From Rhexocercosporidium sp. MPI-PUGE-AT-0058 (taxonomy: Eukaryota; Ascomycota; Leotiomycetes; Helotiales): a DNA stretch of 64,000 nucleotides. Each line of letters opens with the position of its first letter. Position 1 is the first letter of the stretch. A program made the position numbers and the translations under genes. The stretch is from NCBI GenBank assembly GCA_020746875.1, contig JAGTJL010000007.1, positions 2,542,001-2,606,000 on the forward strand, in the 5' to 3' direction. Below the pieces are notes generated by a model. That model did no database searches. It was given only the letters and a program-made list of their open reading frames with translations, and was not told the DNA's origin. Positions 47,370-60,042 of this stretch are shown here, piece by piece.

Positions 47370-49923
47370 GTTAGATTTCCGTTTCGAGCTCCGGCAACGT
47401 CAACACGGCATGAACTATCGCTCAGCTGCATCTGATCGTCTGAAGACGAAGGCCTCACTGGGTATTGTCCATCGCGGGTGGAGGACGAGCGCATTGCTTT
47501 TTGTTTTTTTCTTTCATTCCTGGCACATGGAATTGGTTGGGGGTACGTGGGGAACCTGGAGGGGCTGAGTTTCTGGCTGCATGGTGGATGATGGATGATG
47601 GAGGGGGTGAAGATCGAGAAGTAGTGAGGGGTTCGGGTTGGCGAGCTACAGCAATTGGTGGAAATTTAACGCTTGGCCAGTAGGTAATCATGATCAGGAC
47701 GAGCAATGGCCAACAATGATCCGCAACCTATCGGGTCAGCAAGCTATCCGTCAGCCTGAAGTACGAAAGGAATCTTGGGGGACGAAGAGGCTGCCTTCGC
47801 TTCTTTTCGTCCCGTGTTGTGTATGTAGATGCAATAAAGTTCTCACTCACACACGAGAAAACTCCAGCTCCAGCTTCAGTCTTCCACCCCGCCATCCACA
47901 CCGGTTTTGCTGTCCGTGAAACCTCTCCATACGGAGAATTGTACTTCAGGAAAACCCCACTAACATAAACAAGCCTTCACACAAACAGCCCTCCACTCCA
48001 GCTGGGCGGGCAAGGCGGATTCAGAACATATCCACCAGATCGTTATCCGGACTGGGGGTCTGTCTCACAACATAAGGGTTCGGCCCGGAATAGGACAATG
48101 GCTGACAGCGGCGCTCATGTTCAGGGTCAGGAAGAGGTTGAAGCCGATCCGATTCGGCTATGGACAGGGCTGAAGATGTGCTGGAACCAATGGAGAACAG
48201 CTAGAGAGCTGTGGCAGGCTTGAGTTCACGGCATGTGAAGCCAAGCCCCCTTCCAAGCACTCTCGTCTGAGCCCAAAGGGCAGAGTTCAGACCACTGAAG
48301 GTTCAGGGCGGGTGTACCTGAAAACCTCGCTCGGATTCGGAGCTGTAGATATCTAGAATCCTTGGCTCTTCCTTCTCAAACAGTCGGGGTTTCTTTTTCT
48401 ACTTTCTGCTAGCACTGCTGGCAGTTGAAGCCTAGAGCTGCAATGATCGACTGCCACAATCGCCCACAGCGGAATTTTCCAATTTCCAGCGTCTCGGTGC
48501 AGGCTTGTCTGGTTCTTGGCTACCCTGCAAGTTTATCGTAAGGATCAGGCCCCGCCCTGCTGTAGATCACTCCAACGGAGCTGGGTAGCTCGTGAAGTAG
48601 GAAAGCTACAGTAGATCAGATCCACTGAACACTATCCATATTTCCCTCATGATCCTTAACCGGCAATAAACCTAAGGGAAATCGATTCAAACTGAATCCA
48701 AGAATCCACATGTCGTTATCCAACAAGTCACAGTACAGTTACGTAGTAATAGTAGTAGAGTCCCCGGAGAATATCCTTGTGCATGTAACCATCCAACCCA
48801 CTATCCCACCCGTCAGTGATCGCCAAGGCCAAAGCGTGTTCAGCAACGCCTCAAGCTTCCAGACTCCTGCGCCTTTTGACATGCTATTTTCGGGGCTTGC
48901 AGGGCTTCGGGCAGATATGCGAGTGGTCGGGCGACGGGGGGGCCCTGTCTCGAGATCTTAGCTGTCTTCTTAGTGGTGCCGTGAGGTCCGAGTTAGTGAC
49001 TTGAGGTAGTGATTTCGCAGGACTTGATTTGACTCGTCTTGGTTGCTTTTGACGAGACTTGCTATTTGCGAAAGTTACTCCTCGATACTGAATAACAACT
49101 ATGTACGGACTTCCGATACTCCTGCTCTCATATCACGCTCGAACGAAAATGCCACAGCGTCACACTAATGTCGTATTGCACCTCCTGCCCTCCATGTCCA
49201 GCATGTCCATCCACCATGGACACGACAGTAATGGGCTCAGTAACTGCAAGAGTGCTGCAAGAAGTAAGTGTAGTGGCGTGTCCCGCCTTCAAAAGCCAGA
49301 TCGTCAGACACGGCACACGGTACATGTAATGAATGGTGGACAGCGAGTTGGGCAAGGTTATCTGTACCTGTGCATTTTTGTGCCCACCTCGTCAAAGTAC
49401 CCCACAAATTACTTCATCTGCAGTGAACATCACAAGAAAGACAAGATCGGCATGCGGGTGATACTGCCACTGCTCATTGAGGTCATAATCATGAGAATCT
49501 AGTCAGAGAACGCCGAATATGGACAAGCCATTACACGCCTTTTCCTTCTACAGGAGGGGTGAGGAGAGAGCCGTGTCGCCAGTACTGGATGAAAAATAAC
49601 TGCACGCGAATCCCCAAAAAGCCCCAGACCCAAACCTGGCTACCGATCATGTACTGCATGTACCGAGACAACGACTGTGTAAATGGCTCCTCCAGCATGG
49701 AAAGTAAGTCAGGCTGACCTGGCCTGATACAATACAAGAATGGACAGGATGGACATGCCAAAAGCAGATCCATGAAAAAATTGATCGTCAAGAACAATCA
49801 TCACAAAACGTCCATAGCATAGCAAATCAAAGCAGAAAAGGACCGAAAACCAAATGAACGGAGAATATCTGTCTCATTCATTTATCATCCAATAATCAAT
49901 CACTGAATCATTCGATCAATTAA
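47370..49923. other. 2.5-kb convergent spacer in the cluster
   Basis: Lies between the 3' ends of the reductase and the AflR-type regulator. Only short frames are present. Near 47580-47600 there is an ATGGTGGATGATGGATGATGG run. Confidence 0.45.
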
Positions 49924-51108
49924 TCAGAACTGTGCACCCGTGAAACTGCGCTGTTTTCTCAGTGACTCAAACGTAAGATCCAAACTCTGGCACAGGTAAT
50001 TGCTCACGGCACCGTGCATGCCTGCGTCCTCCTCAGAATCGCTCATCATAGATGTCTCCTGGAACTTGGCAAAAAGCTCCTTTAATTTCTTCAAGTCTCT
50101 GAGAATGATCTCCATCTGAAGCCATCTCACATCCTCATTGGCGACTCGATAAGTACCGAAGGTCAAGGGCAGTTGCTGAATTTGACCGCCTTGGCTGGAT
50201 GTAAGTGCAAAGTAGTTCTTGGAGGCATCCTGGTAAATGGAGATGATCCGCCCTAGGATAGTTCCCAGGAGCATGGTCCGAAGACTGGAGCCGGACTTGG
50301 AGGTGCAGATGGGACAGTTCAACATTGTCGAGCAAGTCTCGACCGCGCGCTGATTTACAGTCAAAACGATATCAAGAGATGTGGCTGTGATCGCATCGGA
50401 ATTGTGAAGGGCTTGCAGAGCTGACAGACATGTGTTGAAGCAGTTGCAAGTGGCGGACTTGGGTGCGGAATGAGGTATGTAGACATTATGGCTCGATGCT
50501 GGACCGGGCGCAGAGGTGGAGTAGTCTGGTTGTTCGTACCAGGAAATGAGCGATGGTTGTACAGTATGATCGACCAGGGATTTTGATCGTTGGTGGTGTT
50601 GATTTTGGATGTTGTCGACATATGGAGAAGCCATATCCGTCCGAGGAGAATTCGTCCAGGAAAATACTGGATCGAACATATCTTGGTTGGGTCCGGACTC
50701 TGGATCTGATCCTCCCTCGTCCCCCAAATTTGGAATTGTGGTCGAGGATATCGAGTGCCTATGATGCATCGAAGCATCCGGAGACCCGAGGATGGATGAC
50801 CAGTCTGTCTCCAACCCATATGAAGTCGAGTGCTCGACATCGACGCTCATCGACGGCGTGGGATACCGGATCGAAGACTCCTCCTGCCTCGAAAGCTCCT
50901 TTGATTGACGTCTGTGACTGCTATCCGATTTGGGCTTGCCGGCTCGAGATGATGGTGAGTATTTGCAATCAGCTCCGCAGGCCAGACATCGTGAACAAAT
51001 CGGCCGAGCCTTGCTGCATTTAACCTTTGCCAGGAAGCACGTATCGCAAGACGCCCGCAATTTGGAGTATCGAGGTTTGGAGGGTTCGCTTTTTGCCTGA
51101 CCATACAT
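49924..51108 (-). CDS. AflR-type Zn2Cys6 transcription factor
   Basis: Single-exon gene of 394 residues. Near the N-terminus is a zinc cluster LRASCDTCFLAKVKCSKARP followed by CSRCLACGADC, with the RASCDxCxxxKxKC form typical of the AflR group. The C-terminal half has the AflR-like pattern CNCFNTCLSALQALH, LDIVLTVNQRAVETCSTMLN, CPICTSK and LRTMLLGTILGRIISIYQDA. AflR-type proteins activate secondary-metabolite gene clusters. The gene sits between the reductase and the PKS, so it is very likely a second pathway-specific regulator. In Botrytis cinerea the pks13-brn1 locus also carries two zinc-finger regulator genes; which of those this corresponds to is not decided here. Confidence 0.88.
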   Translation of the reverse strand: MYGQAKSEPSKPRYSKLRASCDTCFLAKVKCSKARPICSRCLACGADCKYSPSSRAGKPKSDSSHRRQSKELSRQEESSIRYPTPSMSVDVEHSTSYGLETDWSSILGSPDASMHHRHSISSTTIPNLGDEGGSDPESGPNQDMFDPVFSWTNSPRTDMASPYVDNIQNQHHQRSKSLVDHTVQPSLISWYEQPDYSTSAPGPASSHNVYIPHSAPKSATCNCFNTCLSALQALHNSDAITATSLDIVLTVNQRAVETCSTMLNCPICTSKSGSSLRTMLLGTILGRIISIYQDASKNYFALTSSQGGQIQQLPLTFGTYRVANEDVRWLQMEIILRDLKKLKELFAKFQETSMMSDSEEDAGMHGAVSNYLCQSLDLTFESLRKQRSFTGAQF

Positions 51109-53264
51109 TGTCGACGTTGGTGGTGGGAAATTAATCTTTATAAATTAAGTCTGGCGAATCCTGACCGGGACTTAGACGGTAAGGCTGAAGCGAACAAGCA
51201 AGCTGCAAGTAAAAGAGTGGTAATGGAAATCGGGAGGAATCTCCCGGAGTGAGATGGTAGGTACTGGGTATATATTGCCGGAAACAAATTCAACCTCTTG
51301 AGGAGTTCGATTGACAGAAACGAGAGTAATGAACATGCTAAACACAGTCAATGGAGCTGTTGCGTTGTCAGGGAAGCTGGAGCTATGTGTAAGAGCAAGG
51401 CAGGGAGCAGGAAGAAGGATCGACGACTTAGACTTGTAGGGATGAGATCGACCTCTGAGCGGTATCAGGCCGTAATAATGATCCTCATCTTTGCAGCCTA
51501 TCTGCAGTCGCATGAGTACAAGCCAGTTCGCTTAATTGAGCCAGGACTGGATGGATGGGGGAGGGGGAGGAAGCACTTGGCTGGAAGAAGGTAGGACCTT
51601 CTAATCCATGGGTCTGCGTCTGTGCGGTGTCCGGGATATTGATGGATTGTGCCATCCTGGAAGACCTGCAGCTCGCGCGCAGATGAGGCGACGCAACAGA
51701 ATGAGCCATCCCGATACATGACATGATTATGAAATCGAGGACGACTTGGTCCCAATGCTCTGCTTCTCTTTGCGGCTTGCTCTTTACTCCGCAGTACGGA
51801 AATCAGGCACTGCCAGTGCCTTGCTAACATCATCATGATATCCAGGCGATGAGAACTTCGGACGTCCGAGAGGCAAGCGAATGTGAGTGAGCAAGCCGAA
51901 TTATATATCGGGACTTGTGTGGGTAGAGCGGCTGTCAGCAGCTGTCAGCCTCCTTCGAACAACTACTGGCCGTGATGTGCCTCACGGCCGGGTTGGGTAT
52001 TTCTTCGTCCGGAGTATAGAAGAGTGGCAAATGGGTAACTCGTGGTTGGTGCGCCATGTCACACTGCAACGCAAGTAAGAATATACGGTAATCCCCACTC
52101 GCCCACGGAGCCAACAGCCAACGAACGTGTGAATGAGCCCTCAAAGTATTCCAGAATTACCTCATCCGGACGCCGAGAAGAGAGGCTGGTTAGCAAATGC
52201 GGTGGGCTGACCAAAATCTTTCCGAACGCGAACTGGTGATGCTGTCTTCCTTTCTGCTACTCTGCCCCGAAGCCACCGGGAAAGTCACTAAGTTACTTGG
52301 GAAAACAGGTCATTTTGTTTTGTACCTTCGTACTTGGCTGAAGATATGGGCGCACTGCAGGCTCATAGTAGCATGATAGACTCTCCTTCGTTTGTTGCCT
52401 CGCATTGCCCCTAGATGTATGGTCTTGGGAGCGGCAGAAGGCTCGTTGCATGAAAACAAAAGTTGTCAGTAAAGGTAGCATTATCTGTGGTTGTACTTCT
52501 GGTCCCTAGACCTGGTGGTGGTGAGTAAGTGGTGACAAGTTACTCGTACATTTACTGGATTGGTCACACGCTGGATCGGGCGCACCGTGGCAGGCATGGA
52601 CAGGAGGCATCTATCTCACGCGGATCTCAGGCGGCATAATGGCTTGAGGACATGAGCCACTAATCAGCACAGCAGCTATCGCTAAACGAGAGCTCTGGAG
52701 TCCGTCAGCACCTGCTGCAGGGAATTCCCAGTAGATGAACGAGGCGCTGTATCGACGTACTTTACCTTCTTAGGCAGCTCTGTACAGTACAGTAACTTCA
52801 TAAGTGTGTATCCTGGCCGTGACCACCACAGCACGCTTGACGGGTGGCTGCGTAATGTACAGAATGAACTGGGTTCACCAACCGTGGCGTGGAACATTGC
52901 ACCGAACACCACCACACCCCACTACAGGACGCTTTCACATGTTTTCCTCCACTTGCGATACATGCAATGACTAAATAAATAATTTGCACGAGGCAGGCAG
53001 GGAAGAATTTTGGTAATACGCGCAGTGATGAGCGCATGGGAAACGCAACTTGAGCTCTGTCTCACCTCATCTCGAACTCAATCAGTGATTCATGACATCA
53101 TAATAGAATATCGTTGCATTGGTAAGTGCATTGCAGCAAAACAAACAAACAAACAAACAGAGAAAAGACAAGCCCATGTACTATGAAGTCCTGCCCCGGA
53201 TAAACACAAAAGGAAAGTAAAGCCCCCAAAACCCGAGATCCGGTATATTAAAGCCAACAATTTA
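51109..53264. other. 2.2-kb spacer between AflR-type regulator and PKS
   Basis: Upstream of the regulator and downstream of the PKS; no gene supported. An AAAC microsatellite lies at about 53138-53158, close to the 3' end of the PKS. Confidence 0.45.
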
Positions 53265-56200
53265 TTACACTACTGCGTTCATCGCTTCTCTAATTATGTC
53301 TCCTAACGTACCAACCTATTTAACATAGTCAGCACTAAATTGAAGATCGTAGACCCATCGAGCAGATGAGAAAACAGGAACAAAAAAGGATAGTAGGGAT
53401 AACTCACATATGGCTTCTTCATCATCGAGAAGTGGTTTCCGGGGAGATGCTTGCACTCAAACTTCTTGGGGTTGAGATACTTGTCCCACAGATTCGGTCC
53501 AAAATCCGTGCGGTTGTCAAGCAGGAACTGGGCGTGGCCGTATGGGAAAGGATCCGGTCGAGGATCCGACGGTAGCTTGCAGACCCCATCTTCGCACCAG
53601 ATGGCAGTCACGTGCGGACTCTTTTCAGGATCTATTACTTCGGCTGTATAGTTCGAAAGTGCATTGACTGACGCTGCAAAGTGAGGTAGGAGCCAGGATG
53701 GCAGCTTGGAGAAGTCTCCATCTCCCAAGAGACCGATGGAGGCAAACCATCGATGCAAGGAAGAGGGAAGTGGCTCGATGATGTCCGGGCATGGTGAATC
53801 AATGAGGATCAGCTTCTCGACAGTCTCACCAGCTTTTGTGAGCTGGTTCACAGCTTCAAACGCGATGACGCCTCCTGCACTCCATCCAGCGAGGATGTAA
53901 GGTCCCGTTGGTTGTCTTCGTTTCATTTCCGTGATGAACGCTTCGGCCATACCAATGACACCGCATTTGTACTCCTCTGGCACCTTCATGTAGGGAGAGT
54001 TCAGTCCGAACACAGCAACATCGGGCGAGAGATCCGGGATATCGACGTACGACGTTGCAGATCCGCCTCCATCAGGAATCATCCACAAGTTCTTCGTTGC
54101 CCTTCTTGAGTTGCCCTGGAGAAGGACCGAAGTAGCGAAACGTTGAGGAGGGAAAGAAGAAAGGACAGTGGTCTCAACACGCTTGGTGATGGACACTGAC
54201 ACCACAGGCTTTGCCGGTTCACCGATGTTCAGACTTCGCTTGATGTCCCGGATCGACTGATTGACTGTGAGGAGATCGGCAGGGAGAGACATGTCGGTCT
54301 TCTCTCGCAGGCGGCCTAGAATCGACAGACTCATGAGTGAATCCATTCCGAGAGTGGAGAGATCGACAGTGTCTGCAATCTCCTCAATGTCAACACCCAT
54401 CTCCTCTGCAATTGTCGTTCGTATGATATCACCAAGACTTTCGTCCTTGTTCTCCTCAACAGGGGTATCGTCAAGAGGTGTCGTGACATTTGAGTCGTCA
54501 ACGAGATCTGGTGTTGACTTGTCCAGAGATGATGTTCGGCTACGAGTGTCGCTAGAGTCAGAGCTGGGGATAACAGTCTCAAACTTGCTGAGGAACGCCT
54601 TGAAAGATCCGATTGTTGGATGATCGTTAAAGTCATGAGAATGAACATCAATCTCAAGCTCTTCCCTCATTCGTCCACTGACAGTGAGAGACATCAAAGA
54701 GTCGACACCAAGATCTGTAAAGGCGATGTTGTCCACAAGCTCGTCAATTCCGACACCAACTTCGGCAGCGAGAATGTCAAGCGCCCGAGCGCAAACCGAG
54801 ATCAACTTCTTGTTGACGGTGGCGATGTTGGCCATGGTGACTTGAGCAGTCTTCGACTTCTTGGACGGTGCTGATTTGATGGCTGCCGTTGGTTTGGCTG
54901 CGATGGCCTTGGCACCTCCGACGGGGGGCAAGAACATGTTCAAGATCTTTCGGGGAATGCATTGAAACTTCAAGCATCCAACCATGGCCACGATTCTGTC
55001 GCCATCAAAGACATAGACGTCACCCGCCAGGACCTTGCCTTCTTCGGGTTGCATCTTGACGTAGGCACGATAGGTCTTCTCCTGAGATAAAGGCTCGGCA
55101 ATCCTCAGAGACTCCCAGCCATGAGAGATGTAGACATTTTCGCGCGAGTCGACGGCATCAGAGCCATTGACAATGAACCCTGATATGTGCGCCAGACTGT
55201 CAATCCAGTATGGACTGTAGTTGAAGATACCATCTTTCTCGGTCGTCTGGAAGTTGACCTTTGAAGTAGCCTCGAAGTTCTCGCTGTGCAGAATGACCTC
55301 TTCCATGCCACGATAGCGTGGATTGTAGTCGACCAGGGCCGCGAAAAGCTTGTACGCCAACCCACGACCGATCTTGTGAGCTCGGCCGTCCTTCTCAGCT
55401 TCTTTCAGCCAGTCGATGCGTGATTGGATGAGATATGCTGTGCGTTGCCATTCGGAGAGGTAGTCTTTGGTATTGCCGAAAATTACTTCACAAATTCCGT
55501 GCTCGACTTTGTCTTTGTCTGTTCCAGTGGAGAAGATAACATCTGCTTTGCCAGCAGCGACATCAACAGTTGCAATCACTCTGAGTATTTGGCTTGCGCC
55601 ATCAGGTCGTGCAATCAGTGGCTTTGGATTCTTCATTTTACTGACATCGATGCCAAGATCGGTGGTGTCTGGTCGGATAAGTCTGTATGCGTACTCGCCA
55701 AGAGTAATGGCCATATCCGCGTATAGTGACTGAGTGAGGGTGGTTAGCAGGCAATAAAATCTAAATATGACATAATACTTACAGACGGGCAGAGCATAGC
55801 CCCATTGACTTGGTGTCCAGTCACAACCCCTCTGAGGCCTGGTGCAGCGAGATCAGATTCAGCACAGACAACGGCCATTCCATCCTTGACAAACTCGCTG
55901 GTGATTATCTGAACTGATGTGGTAGAGAGCTTGGGCTTCGCATCCTCAAGAAGAGGAGTAAGCTTCACGCCGTCACCTTTGGTCAAGCACCAATCACCCT
56001 CGTATTGAATCCAGTAGTTTTTGTCATCAAACGAGTAAGTTGGAAGATCAAGCATATGGACCGAGTCATTGAAGTCTCGATGATACTCGTTCCAGTCGAC
56101 ATTGAGACCGGCAGTGTGCATGGTACATAAACTGTTGCTGATTGTCTTGTATGCGCTCTCGGTTCGGCGAAGTGAAGGGGCGATGATAGTGGAGATGTCA

Positions 56201-59200
56201 AGTGTTGCCTTGACCATATTTGAGCACACAGGATGGGGTCCAACTTCCATCCAGACGGTCTTGTCATCGGTAGCCCCTGAGATCTGAGCAGACTGGAGCC
56301 CACTAACAAAGTTGACAGGGTTGCGTGCATGGTTGCGAAGATACTCAGCATCGATTACCTCGGGTTCGTTGAGCATTCTACCCAGCACAGAGGAGATCAG
56401 GGGTATCTTCTCTTTGCTAAAGTTGACGGACTCAGCCACCTTTTGGAAATCCCCGAGGATTGGGTCGACTTGTGCGGAATGAAAGGCGAATGGCACCTTG
56501 AGCTGGGTGCACTTGAAGCCGGCATTAGTGAGTAGATCTGCGACCTCAGCCATTTCAGCAGCTTCCCCACTGAGAACGGTTTCGCGGCTGCTGTTGATGC
56601 AAGCGACATTAATGTCTCGTCTTTTGAGCGCCTCTGTGACGGACGAAAGGGTCCCTTGAACAGCAACCATGACATGGGTTCCTGGTGTGCATTTCTGAAC
56701 GAGCAACTGGGCTCTCGTGCCGACGAGGAAGATGGTATCGCTGGCCGAGAGGATCCCCGAGACGTTGAGAGCAGCGTACTCTCCGAGGCTGTGTCCCAGC
56801 ACGACGGAAGGTTTGATACCCCAGGAGTCCCAGAGTCTGGCCATGGCCATCTCGAGACAGACGATTCCGATTTGTACCACAATAGGTGATAGAGTCTGAA
56901 CGTCTGCTGCACTGCCATCTAATAATGGAATGAACGAAGGAAACCCATGTATAGTGGCAATCTTATCGAACTCGTCAATTGTGTCCTTGAACAATGTGCT
57001 TGTGGTGTATAATTCCTTGCCCATGGCGGGGTAGTGAGATCCCTGCCCAGTAAAGAGGAATGCGACCTTTGGGGGCTCAGGCAAGACAGGAACAAAATTC
57101 TCGTGGAGCTTGGAGCCTAAGATTGCTTGGACTTCCCCAATATCCGTCGCTGTGATGGACATCCTCCAGTTGTGCTGGATCCGACGAGCAGTCGTCGTGT
57201 ACGCGAGATCAGCGAGAGAGGCGGCGGGATTTTGGGCAAGATAGCCCATCAAGCGTTCAGCGTTTCTCAGCATTGCAGACTTGGACTTCGCAGTGACAGT
57301 AACCACATGAGTCGAGCGAGGGTCGATAACGACTCGCTTCAAAGGAGGCGCTTCCTCAAGTAGCAAGCCAGTATTACCGCCGGCAGCGCTGAAATTGTTC
57401 ACAAAAATGCGACGAGGGGCATTTGTCCTCTTTCTGAGAGGAGTCTTGTGGAATGCGATGTGGACATTGCGTTCTGCAAGATCTGATGGAAAGCCCTTAT
57501 TGATAGTGTTCTTGATGCCAACGTGGGGAGGAATGGCATTTTTTTGAAGCATCATCAATACCTTGATCAATGCCGTGACCCCAGAAGCTGCTTCACCATG
57601 TCCTACGTTTGCCTTAACGGCACCGAGGTACAATGGCTGCTCCGCTGTCCTCTTCCGATCAGCAGGAGCGAAAACGTTGGTGACTGATCGCATCTCAGTA
57701 CCGTCTCCAGCTTGTGTGCCGGTACCGTGCATCTCCACGTAATCGATGTCTAGGGGGTCGACACCAGCTTGCGCGAGAATGCTTCGGTAGAGGATCTCTT
57801 GAGTTCCGCCATGAGGATGTGTGATCGAGATAGCATCAGCTGAATGGTTCGTAGCAGTACCGAGAATGACCGCGAGAACATTGTCCTTACTGATGTGAAT
57901 GTTAGAATGTGAATCACACAAGACTTTAGAGTGGGAGAAAAAGGGCATGAACTTACTCAGCCAAGGCGTCTTCAAGTCTCTTCACGATGACAGTGCCGAC
58001 TGCATCTGCTCTGCAATATCCATCGGCGTCGTTGTCAAATGTTGCGCATGGCCCTGTCTTAGACAGGAACTGGCCCCGACTGAGACCGGCGAAAATATCT
58101 GAGTTGGTCATACACGAAACTCCACCCACAATGGCCGTGTCGCAATCATTTGCCCACAATGAGGTGCAAGCAAGTTGAATTGCCGCAGCACTGGACGAAC
58201 AAGCAGTATCGATGCTGAAAGAGGGGCCGGAGAAGCCAAAATGGTAGTTGATTCTACCTGGTCCGAACGCTCGAACACCTCCAGTGATGAAGTAGGTATC
58301 AACATCCTGAGCGGCGTTGATCTCTCTCCAGTCGTCACTGGTTTGTCCGTAGAAAGTACCGATGCGATCCAACTTTGTTGAGCGTGTGCGGTTAGGGACG
58401 TAGCCAGCCATCTCTAGCGCCTCGAATGCTGTTACGAGAGAAAGTCTCTGCATGGGATCGGTTTGAAATGCCTCTCTAGGCGACATGTTGAAGAATCTGG
58501 GATCGAAAAGACCGGGGTTCTCAATCCAGCATCCATATGGTGTGTGGCTCGTGTTTCTTGTCTTGCCAGTGGGATCTGTGTGTGTCTTTGCATCGAAGCG
58601 GTCTTTGGGGACTTCTCGGTGGACATCAAGACCCTTCTCGAGTAATTCCCAAAGCTTTTCGTGGCTTGCAGCATCCGGAAACCTGCCAGCCATCCCGACA
58701 ATAGCGAGCTTGCATCTTCCATTTGATCCATTGGCGAAATTGCTCGAAGTGGGACTAGGTTGTCTTGCTGATGATGGGGATCTTCTAAGGATGATATCAA
58801 GGTCGGTTTGTGCTTTGAGGGTTGTTGCCAGGCTGCTTGCAGCCTTTGTAGGACCTATCTAGCGTTAGCGCTTGCACTTGATATACTCGAGATTTGTTGT
58901 AGGTATTAGATAGTGGAAACTGTCGCCTTCGCTTACCAAAGGGTATCACCAGACACTTGGGTCCTCGATAATTTTGCGCCTTCAACACACAGGCGTGGAC
59001 GACCTTGTGAAACTGGAGTGGCTCTGTCAAAATGTCTCGAAGTACGGATTGGATCAATGAGATCGAAGTCTCCTCCGAGTACCAAGTTCCTGTTCTACAG
59101 GACATCACAGGATTTCTGGGCTTTGCCTGTCCAAGAAATCTCTGGACCTGTACATCTCCAATACGAAGGATCTTGTCGGTATCGATAGTGGAGTGGAGAT

Positions 59201-60042
59201 GAGCCGCATGGTATGGACCATGAACTGGAATCGGGATGGGCTTTGCATCGAAGTTGTGGAAGCTGAAGAGAGATTTAAGGCTGGCAGGCGGGCCACTGAT
59301 TGCGATCGAACTGCTCGTGATGGCACTGATATACACGTGATTGGCTGAGGGAACACCCTGCAAGAGTTAGACGACATCGGAGCTACACTTGGATTTACTA
59401 ACCACTTCATTGTGGAAGAGATCGATGATTGATCTTGTCTCTGCCTCACTGATGGTTGGGAGAACATAAGTCCAGGTCTCCGAGGAATCTGAGTCCTTGT
59501 GAAGACGTTCGGCCAATGCGGCAACATGGGCTCCAGCCCGGAATGCCATCAAGGCAACCTGGACCGCGATTGGAATGAGACCCGATAAGGACGGTGAAGA
59601 TGAGATTGCGGCGGCAGCAAACAACCCGGTGCATAGACCGACTAGACATGTTTCTCCTGGCATCGTAACATCTTCGTGAACTTTCTCGGCTCGGCTGGAC
59701 TTCGTTAGGAAATATTTTAAGGGCTTAGGGGACAGATATTCAAACTCACTCGATGTAATGTGCTAGCTGAGTGATGCACAGCAACGCACTATCCACCGCC
59801 GAGTTCTTGATTTTTCTGACTTGGTAGTTTTCGTTCAAGTCTTTGATGCTTGAGAACTGAGGAACCCTCTGGCGCTCGATCGACGACATCTGATCTACCT
59901 CGGCACGCAGAGCCGCTCCAATTTGGTCCAAGAAAGAAAGTGTCAACACACTGGGGTTTCCATCGCGGTAAAAGTCCGCCAAGAACCCATGGACTCCCAG
60001 TGACTGGTCTCCAAAAAGGAGAAATGCCATTTTGTCGGACAT
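53265..60042 (-). CDS. Non-reducing polyketide synthase, melanin type (SAT-KS-AT-PT-ACP-ACP-TE)
   Basis: Seven exons join in phase: 60042-59750, 59694-59403, 59357-58937, 58854-57957, 57889-55783, 55729-53408, 53315-53265, giving 2127 residues. Domains in order: SAT with [10 protein letters not shown] (Cys near residue 118); ketosynthase with DTACSSS (Cys near 554), [12 protein letters not shown] and [12 protein letters not shown]; acyltransferase with [12 protein letters not shown] and [10 protein letters not shown] (Ser near 1001); product template starting near [11 protein letters not shown] (about 1327); two acyl carrier proteins with LGVDSLMSL (near 1680) and LGMDSLMSL (near 1799); thioesterase with [12 protein letters not shown] (Ser near 1954). 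All catalytic residues are present. The same layout and length are found in the T4HN synthases of DHN-melanin pathways (Colletotrichum PKS1, Botrytis PKS12/PKS13). The last exon is only 51 nt and ends in [13 protein letters not shown]. Without it the open frame runs into the intron, which would give a false C-terminus. Confidence 0.95.
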
